Source: Berkiella_A sp963976875 (GTDB lineage Bacteria; Pseudomonadota; Gammaproteobacteria; Berkiellales; Berkiellaceae). From it: DNA of 64,000 nucleotides. Shown piece after piece: positions 25,701 to 34,230 of the stretch. The translations under genes and the position numbers were made by a program. How positions within the stretch are numbered: position 1 is the first letter of the stretch; every line of letters starts with the position of its first letter. The stretch spans positions 62,001-126,000 of the forward strand of contig CAXBML010000007.1 of assembly GCA_963976875.1 (NCBI GenBank). The letters run 5' to 3'. The notes under the pieces were generated by a model. It was not told the origin of the DNA, made no database searches, and was given only the letters and a program-made list of their open reading frames with translations.

Positions 25701-26126
25701 TTAATGCTTGGAAATGGGTAAATTTTCTGTTTTCCAATTCTCAATGCCACCTTTCAGGCTATAAACCTCTTCGAACCCTTCCTGGAGAAGCCATTGTCTC
25801 GCTTTTGAGGAGGATAATCCATTCTGGCAAACAAAGATAATGGGTTTTGAGCGATATTTATTGAGTATTTTCTTTTTGCCCTCCATTTCACTTTGCAATA
25901 TGTTCATAGCACCCAGAATGTGTCCCTGCTCAAACATTTCTTTCTCTCTGATATCAATCACGACTGCACGAGAATGATTTAGTAAACCAACCATCTCTTG
26001 AGGCGATACAGCGAAAGCCCCGACACCACGATTACGCCACTCATTGGCGAGAAATAAAATCAACAATACAACAAAAGCACTTGATAGTGCCCAATGCTCG
26101 GTAAAAAATAACCAATAGGTTTCCAT
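25701..26126 (-). CDS. Membrane-anchored rhodanese-like sulfurtransferase
   Basis: A 141-residue protein, ATG at 26126 (METYWLFFTEHW); a GTG at 26141 is possible. One N-terminal membrane helix (about 11-28) precedes a single rhodanese domain with VVIDIREKEMFEQGHILGAMNI and the active-site loop CQNGLSS (Cys100). It corresponds to the YibN-type gene found between gpmI and secB in gammaproteobacteria. It probably moves sulfane sulfur; the substrate is unknown. Confidence 0.88.
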   Translation of the reverse strand: METYWLFFTEHWALSSAFVVLLILFLANEWRNRGVGAFAVSPQEMVGLLNHSRAVVIDIREKEMFEQGHILGAMNILQSEMEGKKKILNKYRSKPIIFVCQNGLSSSKARQWLLQEGFEEVYSLKGGIENWKTENLPISKH

Positions 26127-26266
26127 TGCCACAATAACCACCTGTAAAACAATTAGCGGGCTATTATAACAACAATCCGCGGCACGAGCGACTGGAATCC
26201 GGTATACTAATTACATAACATTTTTTTATGCATAGAAATTCGTGAGATTTGCAATGAGGGATCGCC

Positions 26267-27799
26267 ATGCCGCAAAATAAGCCAGTTTTATTGCTTGTGT
26301 TAGATGGCTGGGGTTCTGGCCCAGAACGCAAGGAAAATGCTATTTACTCGGCCCAAACACCTACCTGGGATAATTTAATATCCACTTCACCTTATACAGA
26401 GATTTCTGCTTGTGGCGAAATCGTTGGATTACCTATAGGACAAATTGGCAACTCTGAAGTTGGACATTTAACAATGGGCGCGGGTCGAACAATCCCTCAA
26501 GATTTAACCCGCATTGATCAGTCTATCCAGGATGGTTCATTTTTCAGCAAGCGAGCACTACTAGACGCTTTTCAAACCTGTCAAAAAAATCAATCGGCTT
26601 TGCACTTGATGGGATTACTCTCTCCTGGAGGCGTACACAGCCATACAACTCATATTTTAGCAGCTCTGAAAATATCTAAAGAATTTGAAGTGCCTGTTTA
26701 CATACATGCTTTTTTAGATGGCAGAGATACGCCACCCAAATCGGCTCAAAGCGCCCTACAATTTTTAGCGGATCAACTCGAGACCTTACCGAATGCGCAT
26801 TTGGCCTCCATTTGTGGTCGATTTTATGCGATGGATCGAGACAATCGTTGGGATCGCATAGAGCAATCATATAGAGTCATTACACAAGGTCAAGCTAAGC
26901 ATACAGCTCAAAATGGCATTGATGCGCTCAATAATGCCTATGCTAGGCAAGAGTCTGATGAGTTTGTTGAGCCAACAAAAATATTGACAACTTATCCAGG
27001 CCTCAAGCCAGATGATGTCGTGCTTTTTATGAACTTTCGCTCAGATAGAGCCAGGCAATTAAGTCAGGCCTTGATTGCCGAAAGCTTTGAGCATTTTTCT
27101 CGCCCCGTTATTTTATCGAAAAAAAATTTATATACCTTAACTGAATACGACCCCATGCTCGGCGCACAGGTTATTTTTCCCAAAACGCGCCCAGCCAATG
27201 TGCTTGGCGAATATCTGATGCAAGAACAGATGACACAATTACGCATCGCAGAAACTGAAAAATATGCACATGTTACGTTTTTCTTTAATGGTGGCAAAGA
27301 AATGCCCTTTGAAAATGAAACACGAATACTCATACCCTCTCCGAAAGTAAAAACATATGACCTACAACCTCAAATGAATGCCCCCGCACTAACCGATGCG
27401 CTTGTAGAAGCCATCCTGGCAAAAAAATATGATGTTATTATTTGTAATTATGCCAATGCAGATATGGTCGGGCATACTGGAAATTTCACAGCAACCATCA
27501 AAGCCATCGAATGTTTAGATCAGTGTATAGCACGCTTGTTACAAGCTCTAGACTCCGTGGAAGGAGAAGCACTCATTACGGCCGATCATGGTAATGCAGA
27601 TTGTATGTTGGAGCCTGGCAGCCAAAAACCCCATACCGCCCACACATTATCTCCTGTGCCTTTGGTCTACTATGGCAAACAAAATTTGAAATTTAAGTCC
27701 CAACCAGGTTCGCTACAAGATATTGCACCCACTTTACTTTACATCTTGGGTAAAGTGCCGCCTCAAGAAATGACAGGACAGTCCTTACTCTCAAATTAA
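26267..27799 (+). CDS. gpmI: 2,3-bisphosphoglycerate-independent phosphoglycerate mutase
   Basis: 510 residues. It interconverts 3- and 2-phosphoglycerate using two Mn ions. Visible are the metal site VLDGWG (Asp13), phosphoryl-acceptor Ser63 in GNSEVGHLTMGAGR, the lid motifs HAFLDGRDTPP and ICGRFYAMDRDNRWDR, and metal ligands in NYANADMVGHTG and ITADHGNAD. Divergent from the rhodanese gene, with a 125-base gap. It ends 9 bases before the envC-like gene, so gpmI-envC is probably one transcript. Confidence 0.97.
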   Translation: MPQNKPVLLLVLDGWGSGPERKENAIYSAQTPTWDNLISTSPYTEISACGEIVGLPIGQIGNSEVGHLTMGAGRTIPQDLTRIDQSIQDGSFFSKRALLDAFQTCQKNQSALHLMGLLSPGGVHSHTTHILAALKISKEFEVPVYIHAFLDGRDTPPKSAQSALQFLADQLETLPNAHLASICGRFYAMDRDNRWDRIEQSYRVITQGQAKHTAQNGIDALNNAYARQESDEFVEPTKILTTYPGLKPDDVVLFMNFRSDRARQLSQALIAESFEHFSRPVILSKKNLYTLTEYDPMLGAQVIFPKTRPANVLGEYLMQEQMTQLRIAETEKYAHVTFFFNGGKEMPFENETRILIPSPKVKTYDLQPQMNAPALTDALVEAILAKKYDVIICNYANADMVGHTGNFTATIKAIECLDQCIARLLQALDSVEGEALITADHGNADCMLEPGSQKPHTAHTLSPVPLVYYGKQNLKFKSQPGSLQDIAPTLLYILGKVPPQEMTGQSLLSN

Positions 27800-27808
27800 G
27801 GGATTCAT

Positions 27809-28975
27809 ATGCACGCGAGGATAACAAAAATACTATTGATGCTGAGCATAGGCACAACGCTCAATTGTCTTGCCAATATTCCGTCCTCATCAAACTCAAC
27901 CGCGACAACGCCAACAGATAAGCTGATTCAGCTACAGGGTGAAATTAAATCGCTTGAATCTGAGCTAATGCAAGACCAAAAATCAGAATCCATGCTGAAT
28001 CAAAACTTAGCTGTGCTAGAAGTACAAATTGGAAAAACATTAGAGACACTCCGCCAGTGTCAATTACAAATTAAAAATATTTCTTTAGAAAAAAATAGAC
28101 TTGTCATACAGGTTCAAAAACTTAAAGCCGATCAAGATAATCAAAAGGAACTATTAGCTAACTTGCTACAACATATATACACTCACGCCAAAAGAGAAAG
28201 ATGGTCCATGTTACTAGGCCAAGAAGATATATATACCCTGCCAAGAATGAATGCTTATTATCACGCCACCTCCATGGCTCGTAAAGAAAAGATCCAACAG
28301 CTTTTGACTCAACTACAACTCAGCCAATCCGCACAAGACAAGCTCTTAAAGACCGAACAATCTTTGTTGGCACTCAAAAGTAAAACATATGAGAATCAGC
28401 AACAACTACTGGATGCCCAAAAAACCAGGCAAAATATTCTAGGCCAACTAAAGCAACGTATGAATAACCAAGCGCATAGCTTAAATTTACTAAAAGAAGA
28501 ACGTAGCGCATTGGAAAATGTGTTAACAAATCTCAACCAGCAAGTTCCAACTGTGCCTGAGTATATTGAGCCCTTGCTCAAATTTTCATCACAAAAAGAA
28601 AGACTGTCACTCCCTATCCAACAAAATAATACTATCTTAACCGCCGTAATGAAGCACACTGAAAAGACGGCAAAGAAAACTTATATCAAAGCAGCTCAAG
28701 GCACACCGGTACATGCAATATATCACGGCAAAGTTGTGTTTTCTGAATGGCTACGAGGAGTGGGTCTGCTCTTGATCATTGACCACGGTAATGGTTATAT
28801 GAGTTTATACGGTAATAATCAGATACTCTATAAGTCTGTAGGAGATTCTGTAGAGGAAGGTGATATTATTTCCAGGGTCGGTCAAAGCGGCGGTCAAACG
28901 GAACCCGGGTTATACTTTGAGTTACGCAAAGATGGAATTGCGCTAGAACCCTCAGAATGGTTTAAACTAAGTTAA
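27809..28975 (+). CDS. envC: EnvC-like murein hydrolase activator (degenerate LytM)
   Basis: A 388-residue exported protein: signal peptide (about 1-24), a long coiled coil (about 40-250) and a C-terminal M23/LytM domain. The domain lacks the metal-binding HxH: the usual LHFE position reads LYFELRKDG. It is therefore predicted to be catalytically dead and, like E. coli EnvC, to activate amidases at the division septum. Order gpmI-envC-ctpA is conserved in gammaproteobacteria. Confidence 0.88.
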   Translation: MHARITKILLMLSIGTTLNCLANIPSSSNSTATTPTDKLIQLQGEIKSLESELMQDQKSESMLNQNLAVLEVQIGKTLETLRQCQLQIKNISLEKNRLVIQVQKLKADQDNQKELLANLLQHIYTHAKRERWSMLLGQEDIYTLPRMNAYYHATSMARKEKIQQLLTQLQLSQSAQDKLLKTEQSLLALKSKTYENQQQLLDAQKTRQNILGQLKQRMNNQAHSLNLLKEERSALENVLTNLNQQVPTVPEYIEPLLKFSSQKERLSLPIQQNNTILTAVMKHTEKTAKKTYIKAAQGTPVHAIYHGKVVFSEWLRGVGLLLIIDHGNGYMSLYGNNQILYKSVGDSVEEGDIISRVGQSGGQTEPGLYFELRKDGIALEPSEWFKLS

Positions 28976-29076
28976 GAGCTTTAGATTTACTATAAAAAAA
29001 TAGGCACATTATATTTGGCGCTACGCACCATTTTATGCTGGTGTCTCAAAAAGAACAATTGTTAAGGATAACATTT

Positions 29077-30453
29077 ATGAAACTGACCGCTAAACTATCT
29101 TTGGGATACTTTTTAGGTATCTTAGCCACAGCGTATATTGCCCCTACCTTAGCAGCCGAAGCCTCACAGCAGAAGATTCCATTGAGCGACTTACAGCGCT
29201 TCACCGCCGTTGTAGAACATATTCGTAAATATTATGTTAAGCCAGTAGATGATTCAGTACTGTTTGAAAATGCAATTCGAGGTATGCTGACAGGCCTGGA
29301 TCCACACTCCAACTACTTAGATCCTTCTGAATTTTCAGACTTACGTGTTAATACCAGTGGCAAGTTTGGTGGACTCGGTATTGAAGTGACATTAGAAGAA
29401 GGGGCTGTAAAAGTCATTAGTCCAATCGATGATACGCCGGCACAGCGCGCTGGTATTAAAGCAGGTGATTTAATTATTCGCTTGGATACAACGCTTGTCA
29501 AAGGACTTAATCTAAAACAAGCTGTAGATTTAATGCGTGGTGAACGAGGGAGTGACATTTTACTGACAATTATTCGCAAAGGCGCAACCAAACCACTCAG
29601 CATTAAGGTTACTAGAGATATTATCAAGGTAAAGAGTGTTAAAGCAAAATTGCTAGAAAATCATTATGCTTACTTACGCGTAGCGCAATTTCAATCTAAA
29701 TCTGCTGAAGATTTATCCAATGCTATTGAAAAACTCAAAAAAGAATCTAATAATCAACTAAAGGGAGCCATTCTGGATTTACGCAACAATCCTGGTGGTG
29801 TCTTAGAGGCTTCGGTTAAAATTTCAGACTTATTTTTAGATAAAGATAAGCTTCAAAATAATGAGCTCATTGTTTATACAGAAGGCCGTTTGCCGGGCTC
29901 TAAGATTGAAGAGCGTGCTTTGACCAAAGACACCCTTAACGGTGCCCCTCTCGTCGTACTCGTTAATGAAGGCTCCGCTTCAGCCTCTGAAATTGTATCT
30001 GGCGCTTTACAAGATCACAAGCGGGCTTTAATTGTGGGCACGCAAACTTTTGGTAAAGGCTCTGTTCAGACCGTTCTGCCTTTAAGAGACAAGCATGGGC
30101 TCAAGCTAACAACCGCTTTATATTACACGCCAGGTGGTCGCTCAATACAAGCACATGGCATCACACCTGATATAGAGGTTCCAGATATCAAAATTCCAGA
30201 AGATGCGCAAAATGCGGCAAATTGGTTTACGCTAAGAGAAGCTGATCTACAGGGCCACTTGGACAACAAGCAAGACAAGCTAAACCAACCAATTGAACAA
30301 GCCCAAAACGAAGAAGAAAAAGAGGCCCAAAAACATTTAATTATCGAAGATTACCAACTAAACGAGGCCTTAAATCTATTAAAGGCATTGGCACTGCTGG
30401 GCAGTGATTTTGATACCTCCAAACGGATGGTGTACAATCGACAAAAACAATAG
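29077..30453 (+). CDS. ctpA: C-terminal processing peptidase
   Basis: A 458-residue S41 protease with start at 29077 (MKLTAKLSLGYFLG), AAGGATA 9 bases upstream; an earlier in-frame start at 29035 would spoil the signal peptide. A signal peptide is followed by a GMLTGLDPHSNYLDP segment, a PDZ domain (about 85-165) and a catalytic domain with the Ser in NEGSASASEIVSGALQ and the Lys in TFGKGSVQT. It acts in the periplasm, trimming proteins involved in cell-wall turnover; its neighbour EnvC fits that theme. Confidence 0.95.
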   Translation: MKLTAKLSLGYFLGILATAYIAPTLAAEASQQKIPLSDLQRFTAVVEHIRKYYVKPVDDSVLFENAIRGMLTGLDPHSNYLDPSEFSDLRVNTSGKFGGLGIEVTLEEGAVKVISPIDDTPAQRAGIKAGDLIIRLDTTLVKGLNLKQAVDLMRGERGSDILLTIIRKGATKPLSIKVTRDIIKVKSVKAKLLENHYAYLRVAQFQSKSAEDLSNAIEKLKKESNNQLKGAILDLRNNPGGVLEASVKISDLFLDKDKLQNNELIVYTEGRLPGSKIEERALTKDTLNGAPLVVLVNEGSASASEIVSGALQDHKRALIVGTQTFGKGSVQTVLPLRDKHGLKLTTALYYTPGGRSIQAHGITPDIEVPDIKIPEDAQNAANWFTLREADLQGHLDNKQDKLNQPIEQAQNEEEKEAQKHLIIEDYQLNEALNLLKALALLGSDFDTSKRMVYNRQKQ

Positions 30454-30461
30454 CATGAATC

Positions 30462-30494
30462 GGGTAGGCTGAGTGAATCTCATCCTACCCATTT
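30462..30494 (+). terminator. Hairpin after ctpA
   Basis: GGGTAGG (30462-30468) pairs with CCTACCC (30484-30490), with an inner GAG/CTC extension, followed by ATTTT. A likely weak intrinsic terminator 9 bases beyond the ctpA stop; the next gene starts at 30508. Confidence 0.55.
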
Positions 30495-30507
30495 TCACAA
30501 TAATAAA

Positions 30508-31398
30508 ATGAATAAAAACCCACCCAACAATACCACTATTACCCCGCGCCCCATTAAATTTGCTTACCAAAGCCCTATTCCGCATTATTGGTATCAAAAT
30601 AATATTGCCATAACCATCACAACCACTATACTAGCAGCCTACATACCCTATTGTGAAAAATTTTTTATTAAGAATGTCAAAGCATTAAGATATAAAATTA
30701 CAAACCCAAAGCTTCTCTCAAATATCAGTCATTTCGTTCGGCAAGAAAGCTTTCACAGTCGTGAGCACTTGCAGTTCTATCATAAAATTATCCGACCGCG
30801 TTACCCCGCGCTATTGAAATATCCAATTGAACTGATCATCCCCGCACTCATCTTTGCTTTATCTAGTAAGAAATTTCGCTTAAGTGTAACGGCCGCGGGT
30901 GAACATTTTACGGCTGTCAGCTCAAATATTTTTTTGTCAACGCCCGGCATGATGGACAACATACATCAAGATATTAAAGCGATGTGGCAATGGCATTGCA
31001 TAGAGGAGATAGAGCATAAAGCGGTTGTATTTGATATGCTCAAAGAACTCAATATTGGTTATTTTTCTCGTACATGTGGTTTTCTTGTCGTCAATTTTAT
31101 ATCGCTGATTTGTTTTTGGCGTCCCCTCATATACATGCTCATCAAAGACAAAAAATTATTTTCCGCCCGCTTCTACAAACAAATGTTTCAATTTTGTTTC
31201 ACAAAACCAGGCATTATATCTAAAATTATACCGCCACTTTTTGCGTATTTACGCCCCAGCTTTCACCCTTGGCAGAAAAATGATTATCCCTTAATAGAGA
31301 AGACGGTGATTGAACTTAATAAATTGTCGGATAGCAAAGCACAGCATGTTTATTTGAGGGGGGATATTTCTGAGAAAAACGACCATGTTGAGCAGTGA
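30508..31398 (+). CDS. Predicted metal-dependent hydrolase (PF10118-like)
   Basis: A 296-residue protein. Metal-ligand-like clusters are visible in FVRQESFHSREHLQFY and WHCIEEIEHKAVVFDM, where Glu and His spacing looks like a di-metal, ferritin-like site. A hydrophobic stretch (CGFLVVNFISLICFW) may touch the membrane. The sequence matches my memory of the predicted metal-dependent hydrolase family PF10118, whose substrate is unknown. It starts shortly after the ctpA hairpin. Confidence 0.75.
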   Translation: MNKNPPNNTTITPRPIKFAYQSPIPHYWYQNNIAITITTTILAAYIPYCEKFFIKNVKALRYKITNPKLLSNISHFVRQESFHSREHLQFYHKIIRPRYPALLKYPIELIIPALIFALSSKKFRLSVTAAGEHFTAVSSNIFLSTPGMMDNIHQDIKAMWQWHCIEEIEHKAVVFDMLKELNIGYFSRTCGFLVVNFISLICFWRPLIYMLIKDKKLFSARFYKQMFQFCFTKPGIISKIIPPLFAYLRPSFHPWQKNDYPLIEKTVIELNKLSDSKAQHVYLRGDISEKNDHVEQ

Positions 31399-31400
31399 AC

Positions 31401-31415
31401 AGGCGCTAAGCGCCT
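31401..31415. terminator. Small GC-rich hairpin between convergent genes
   Basis: AGGCGC and GCGCCT form a 6-bp stem with a 3-base loop just after the stop at 31398 and before the rpoH stop (minus strand, 31451). There is no T-run; a possible bidirectional 3'-end structure. Confidence 0.3.
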
Positions 31416-31450
31416 AATCTCTGCAAATAATTAGCAACAAATTTGAAATC

Positions 31451-32323
31451 TTACGCCATCACCGAATCTTTCAGACTATCAATGGCGGCCTTTTCAATCT
31501 GACGAATGCGCTCTAAAGAAACACCATACTTCTCAGCTAGCACCTTCAGACCCACTTTCTTGTCGACCAAATATCGGCTAGAAATAATATCCAAGCTTCT
31601 GGCATCTAGTGCCTGTAAAGCGGAACCTAATTTTTCTTGCTGAAAAGAAGCCAAACTATCTGAAGTCAACGCTTGCAGGGGATCGGTGCCAATTGAGTTC
31701 TCATCGGTAAGATACTGTTGTGGAGAATAAGTATAAGTATCTTCATCATCACCACTGACCGGCGCATCAAATACGGCATCATGCGCATTTAACCTAGACT
31801 CCATTTCTAAAACATCTTTAGTAGAAACACCCAAATCTTGAGCGACGGATTCCACCTCATCTTTAGTAAACCAGGCTAACTTTTTCTTATGTCCGCGTAA
31901 ATTAAAGAATAATTTCCGCTGCGGCTTTGTAGTCGCAACTTTAACAATACGCCAGTTGCGGATCACAAACTCATGAATCTCAGATTTAATCCAATGAACC
32001 GCAAAACCGACCAAGCGAACACCCACATTGGGATCAAAACGTTTCACCGCTTTCATTAAGCCGACTGTCCCTTCTTGAACTAAATCAGACATTTGCAACC
32101 CGTAGCCCATATAACCACGCGCAATACTCACCACAAAACGTAAATTAGAAATAACTAATTGTTGGGCTGCTTGCATATCACCATTTTCATGTAGCCGTGT
32201 AGCAAGCTCAAATTCTTCTTCAGGTGTTAACAAAGGAATCTCATGCACACGCTGCAAATATGCCTGAAGCCCATCTTGAACAACGGGTAAAGCAATTGCT
32301 GTGGTTTGAGTTCTATCTGTCAT
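31451..32323 (-). CDS. rpoH: Heat-shock sigma factor RpoH (sigma-32)
   Basis: 290 residues, the usual length. Region 2 (QLVISNLRFVVSIARGYMGYGLQMSDLVQEGTVGLMKAVKRFDP), the RpoH-specific box NWRIVKVATTKPQRKLFFNLR, and region 4 with YLVDKKVGLKVLAEKYGVSLERIRQIEKAA are all present. It directs RNA polymerase to heat-shock promoters. A CIRCE-like inverted repeat lies 63-89 bases upstream (32386-32412), suggesting control by the HrcA repressor. A weak TATAGA lies just upstream of that repeat. Confidence 0.96.
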   Translation of the reverse strand: MTDRTQTTAIALPVVQDGLQAYLQRVHEIPLLTPEEEFELATRLHENGDMQAAQQLVISNLRFVVSIARGYMGYGLQMSDLVQEGTVGLMKAVKRFDPNVGVRLVGFAVHWIKSEIHEFVIRNWRIVKVATTKPQRKLFFNLRGHKKKLAWFTKDEVESVAQDLGVSTKDVLEMESRLNAHDAVFDAPVSGDDEDTYTYSPQQYLTDENSIGTDPLQALTSDSLASFQQEKLGSALQALDARSLDIISSRYLVDKKVGLKVLAEKYGVSLERIRQIEKAAIDSLKDSVMA

Positions 32324-32385
32324 ATAATCACCTGCATATACAATGAAGTAAGCGTACTTATCTTAATAATTTATTATTACTAATA

Positions 32386-32412
32386 CTAGCACTCTTTAAT
32401 ACAGAGTGCCAG
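32386..32412 (-). promoter_or_regulatory. CIRCE-like (HrcA) operator upstream of rpoH
   Basis: The plus strand reads CTAGCACTC, nine bases, then GAGTGCCAG. The HrcA operator consensus is TTAGCACTC-N9-GAGTGCTAA. The left arm matches 8 of 9 and the right arm 7 of 9, with the spacer exactly nine. It sits in the rpoH leader or promoter region at a sensible distance for repression. Confidence 0.6.
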
Positions 32413-32522
32413 TCTATAATGTTGTTTTTTATCAAGTAGTTACAAGATTTAGGCCGTCTGTCAGGAAATTATAACCGCCTGATACTTGGATATTTAAGCG
32501 GTCTTTATATATTCTTGTCCCG

Positions 32523-34010
32523 TTAAGGGTTTATGGCCAATGCTCTGACAGTTTGTTCCAGTGCTATGTCATCGATACCCATGTTCACTAGAGCCTTGTG
32601 CAAGCAAGCAGGGTCATTATTATTTAACAATGCCTGGTTTAACCATTGACGCTCTGCTTGCGGCATAGCTTGCCAATCAGCGTCATGCTGCGCTGCTGGG
32701 TGCGCTAATAAAGCAGCCAAGTCCACTTGTAAATTTGCAGGCATTGGCGGAAGAGCGACAGGCGCAGGGTTTGCTGCTGCCCCGTTATTCACCACATTAT
32801 TATTAACAACGCCTGGAAAATACCGTCTAAGACCTAATATAGACGCTTCTAAAATTCTCTTACATTTGACGGCGACCAATACTGCGGTATAGGCCAAAAC
32901 CCCGGCAGCTAAAACAGTAGGCGCATAACCAACCCCCGTTGCCGCCCATTTTGCAAGTGTGCCGCTATCTTCATTGGTTAAAGCATTTGCAATCTTATCT
33001 GCAATGTTGCTAGGTAAACTTGTCGCTCCATTTTTAAAACCGACTAATATTTCCAACAGCCCATCGCCTACTGCACCAGCCCAGCTTTTTGCTGCCACCG
33101 ATACCGGCCCGGTTTGAGCAGATAACCATTCTAATTGGTCAGAAAAGTATACGTTAAGCTTAGCCATTGATTCTTTAAATGCTCCAACACTAGAGAGACT
33201 AGGTAAAATTTGTGTCGTGCTCTCAAGCGTATCTTTGATAAAGTTAAAAAGCCGAGCAACGTATCTCACAGAATCTTCACCTAAATCATAAGCATAAGGC
33301 GCCATTGTTTCTGCCATGTTTGAAGGGCTATATCTACCTGTTGCGACTGCCCCAATACGGCCCATCCATCTTGATACCGCATTTGGATCTGAACTTACAA
33401 ACCATCTACGAAAAGAAACCGTGAAGCCTTCATTTTCTATTATGTTTCCTACCCATGGCAAAATACGCTCAAAAAATGGGCGCATAAACGCGTGAGTCAA
33501 AGGCCTCATTTTTTCATAAATTGAAAATAACTTTGGACCATTTGTATGAAGATAAGCAGAAATAACTTCAGGAATCACAAAATAACGCATTATTTTTGAA
33601 TTTAAAATAAACTTCACACCACTGGCTAATTTGCCTAAGGTCCATCTGATTGGTCTAGGAATAAACGAATTACTCGGCATTGGCAGTAGACTTAAAGCTG
33701 CGCCGCCTATCGTAGTCCCTATCTTTAAAACTAAATTCCCAACGAGCCCAATTACAAGGGGAACCCAAATATATCTTGCGCTCCACTCTAAAGGTTTTTG
33801 TGCCATAAGGGACGCAACAAACGCATCATGCTGCACTTCATCCATGATAAAAGGTGCAAACTTAGGGTTTACATGAGGAAAAAGCTCTTCAGCTGAAGCG
33901 CCTGCCGCGGCTTGAAACCCCTTCCATAAATTGATTGGAAAGTTATTGCGCCAAGCAAAAGGTGTTAGCCAATTGCTAGCAAAAGTTTTAAGTGTTGTGC
34001 CCCAAGACAT
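32523..34010 (-). CDS. Unrecognised protein, paralogue A of a tandem pair
   Basis: 495 residues. It shares an ordered set of motifs with the product of 34231-35502: S-x-WLTP near the N-terminus, NPKF-x-PF-x-MDE-x-QHDA, HGPKL, HAF-x-RPFFERILP, EGF-x-VS-x-RR, MGRIG and LPSL. Several hydrophobic stretches (about 80-105 and 350-385) could span or enter a membrane. There is no signal peptide. The C-terminal 90 residues are Ala/Asn-rich then helical and are not shared. I do not recognise the family. Matching promoter sequences precede both genes. Confidence 0.7.
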   Translation of the reverse strand: MSWGTTLKTFASNWLTPFAWRNNFPINLWKGFQAAAGASAEELFPHVNPKFAPFIMDEVQHDAFVASLMAQKPLEWSARYIWVPLVIGLVGNLVLKIGTTIGGAALSLLPMPSNSFIPRPIRWTLGKLASGVKFILNSKIMRYFVIPEVISAYLHTNGPKLFSIYEKMRPLTHAFMRPFFERILPWVGNIIENEGFTVSFRRWFVSSDPNAVSRWMGRIGAVATGRYSPSNMAETMAPYAYDLGEDSVRYVARLFNFIKDTLESTTQILPSLSSVGAFKESMAKLNVYFSDQLEWLSAQTGPVSVAAKSWAGAVGDGLLEILVGFKNGATSLPSNIADKIANALTNEDSGTLAKWAATGVGYAPTVLAAGVLAYTAVLVAVKCKRILEASILGLRRYFPGVVNNNVVNNGAAANPAPVALPPMPANLQVDLAALLAHPAAQHDADWQAMPQAERQWLNQALLNNNDPACLHKALVNMGIDDIALEQTVRALAINP

Positions 34011-34049
34011 AATATAAGCTCCAAAAGTTATTAACCTGATTTAGAGCGA

Positions 34050-34088
34050 AAGATAATCTTTCCCCAAGGGAAAAGCAATTTAACTAAG
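34050..34088 (-). promoter_or_regulatory. Promoter of paralogue A with conserved upstream block
   Basis: On the minus strand TTGCTT (34073-34078) and TATCTT (34050-34055) are 17 bases apart. An 18-base block at 34071-34088 that covers the -35 hexamer is identical to the block at 35555-35572 before the paralogue. A small inverted repeat (TTTCCC / GGGAAA) lies in the spacer. Confidence 0.5.
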
Positions 34089-34193
34089 TGATTTGTCGCT
34101 GAGCGGTAGTTTTATGCCAGACAAACGGTTACTTAAGCGGGAACTACGTGAAAACAAGCGGGCTAAAAAATATAGAACCAATACGGTTTATCT

Positions 34194-34226
34194 CAGATTA
34201 AGCCGGTTGAAAGCCGGCTTAATCTG
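34194..34226. terminator. Strong hairpin after paralogue B
   Basis: A perfect 13-bp stem (CAGATTAAGCCGG at 34194-34206 with its complement at 34214-34226) and a 7-base loop, five bases past the stop of the minus-strand gene at 34231. No T-run follows. Confidence 0.6.
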
Positions 34227-34230
34227 GTGG

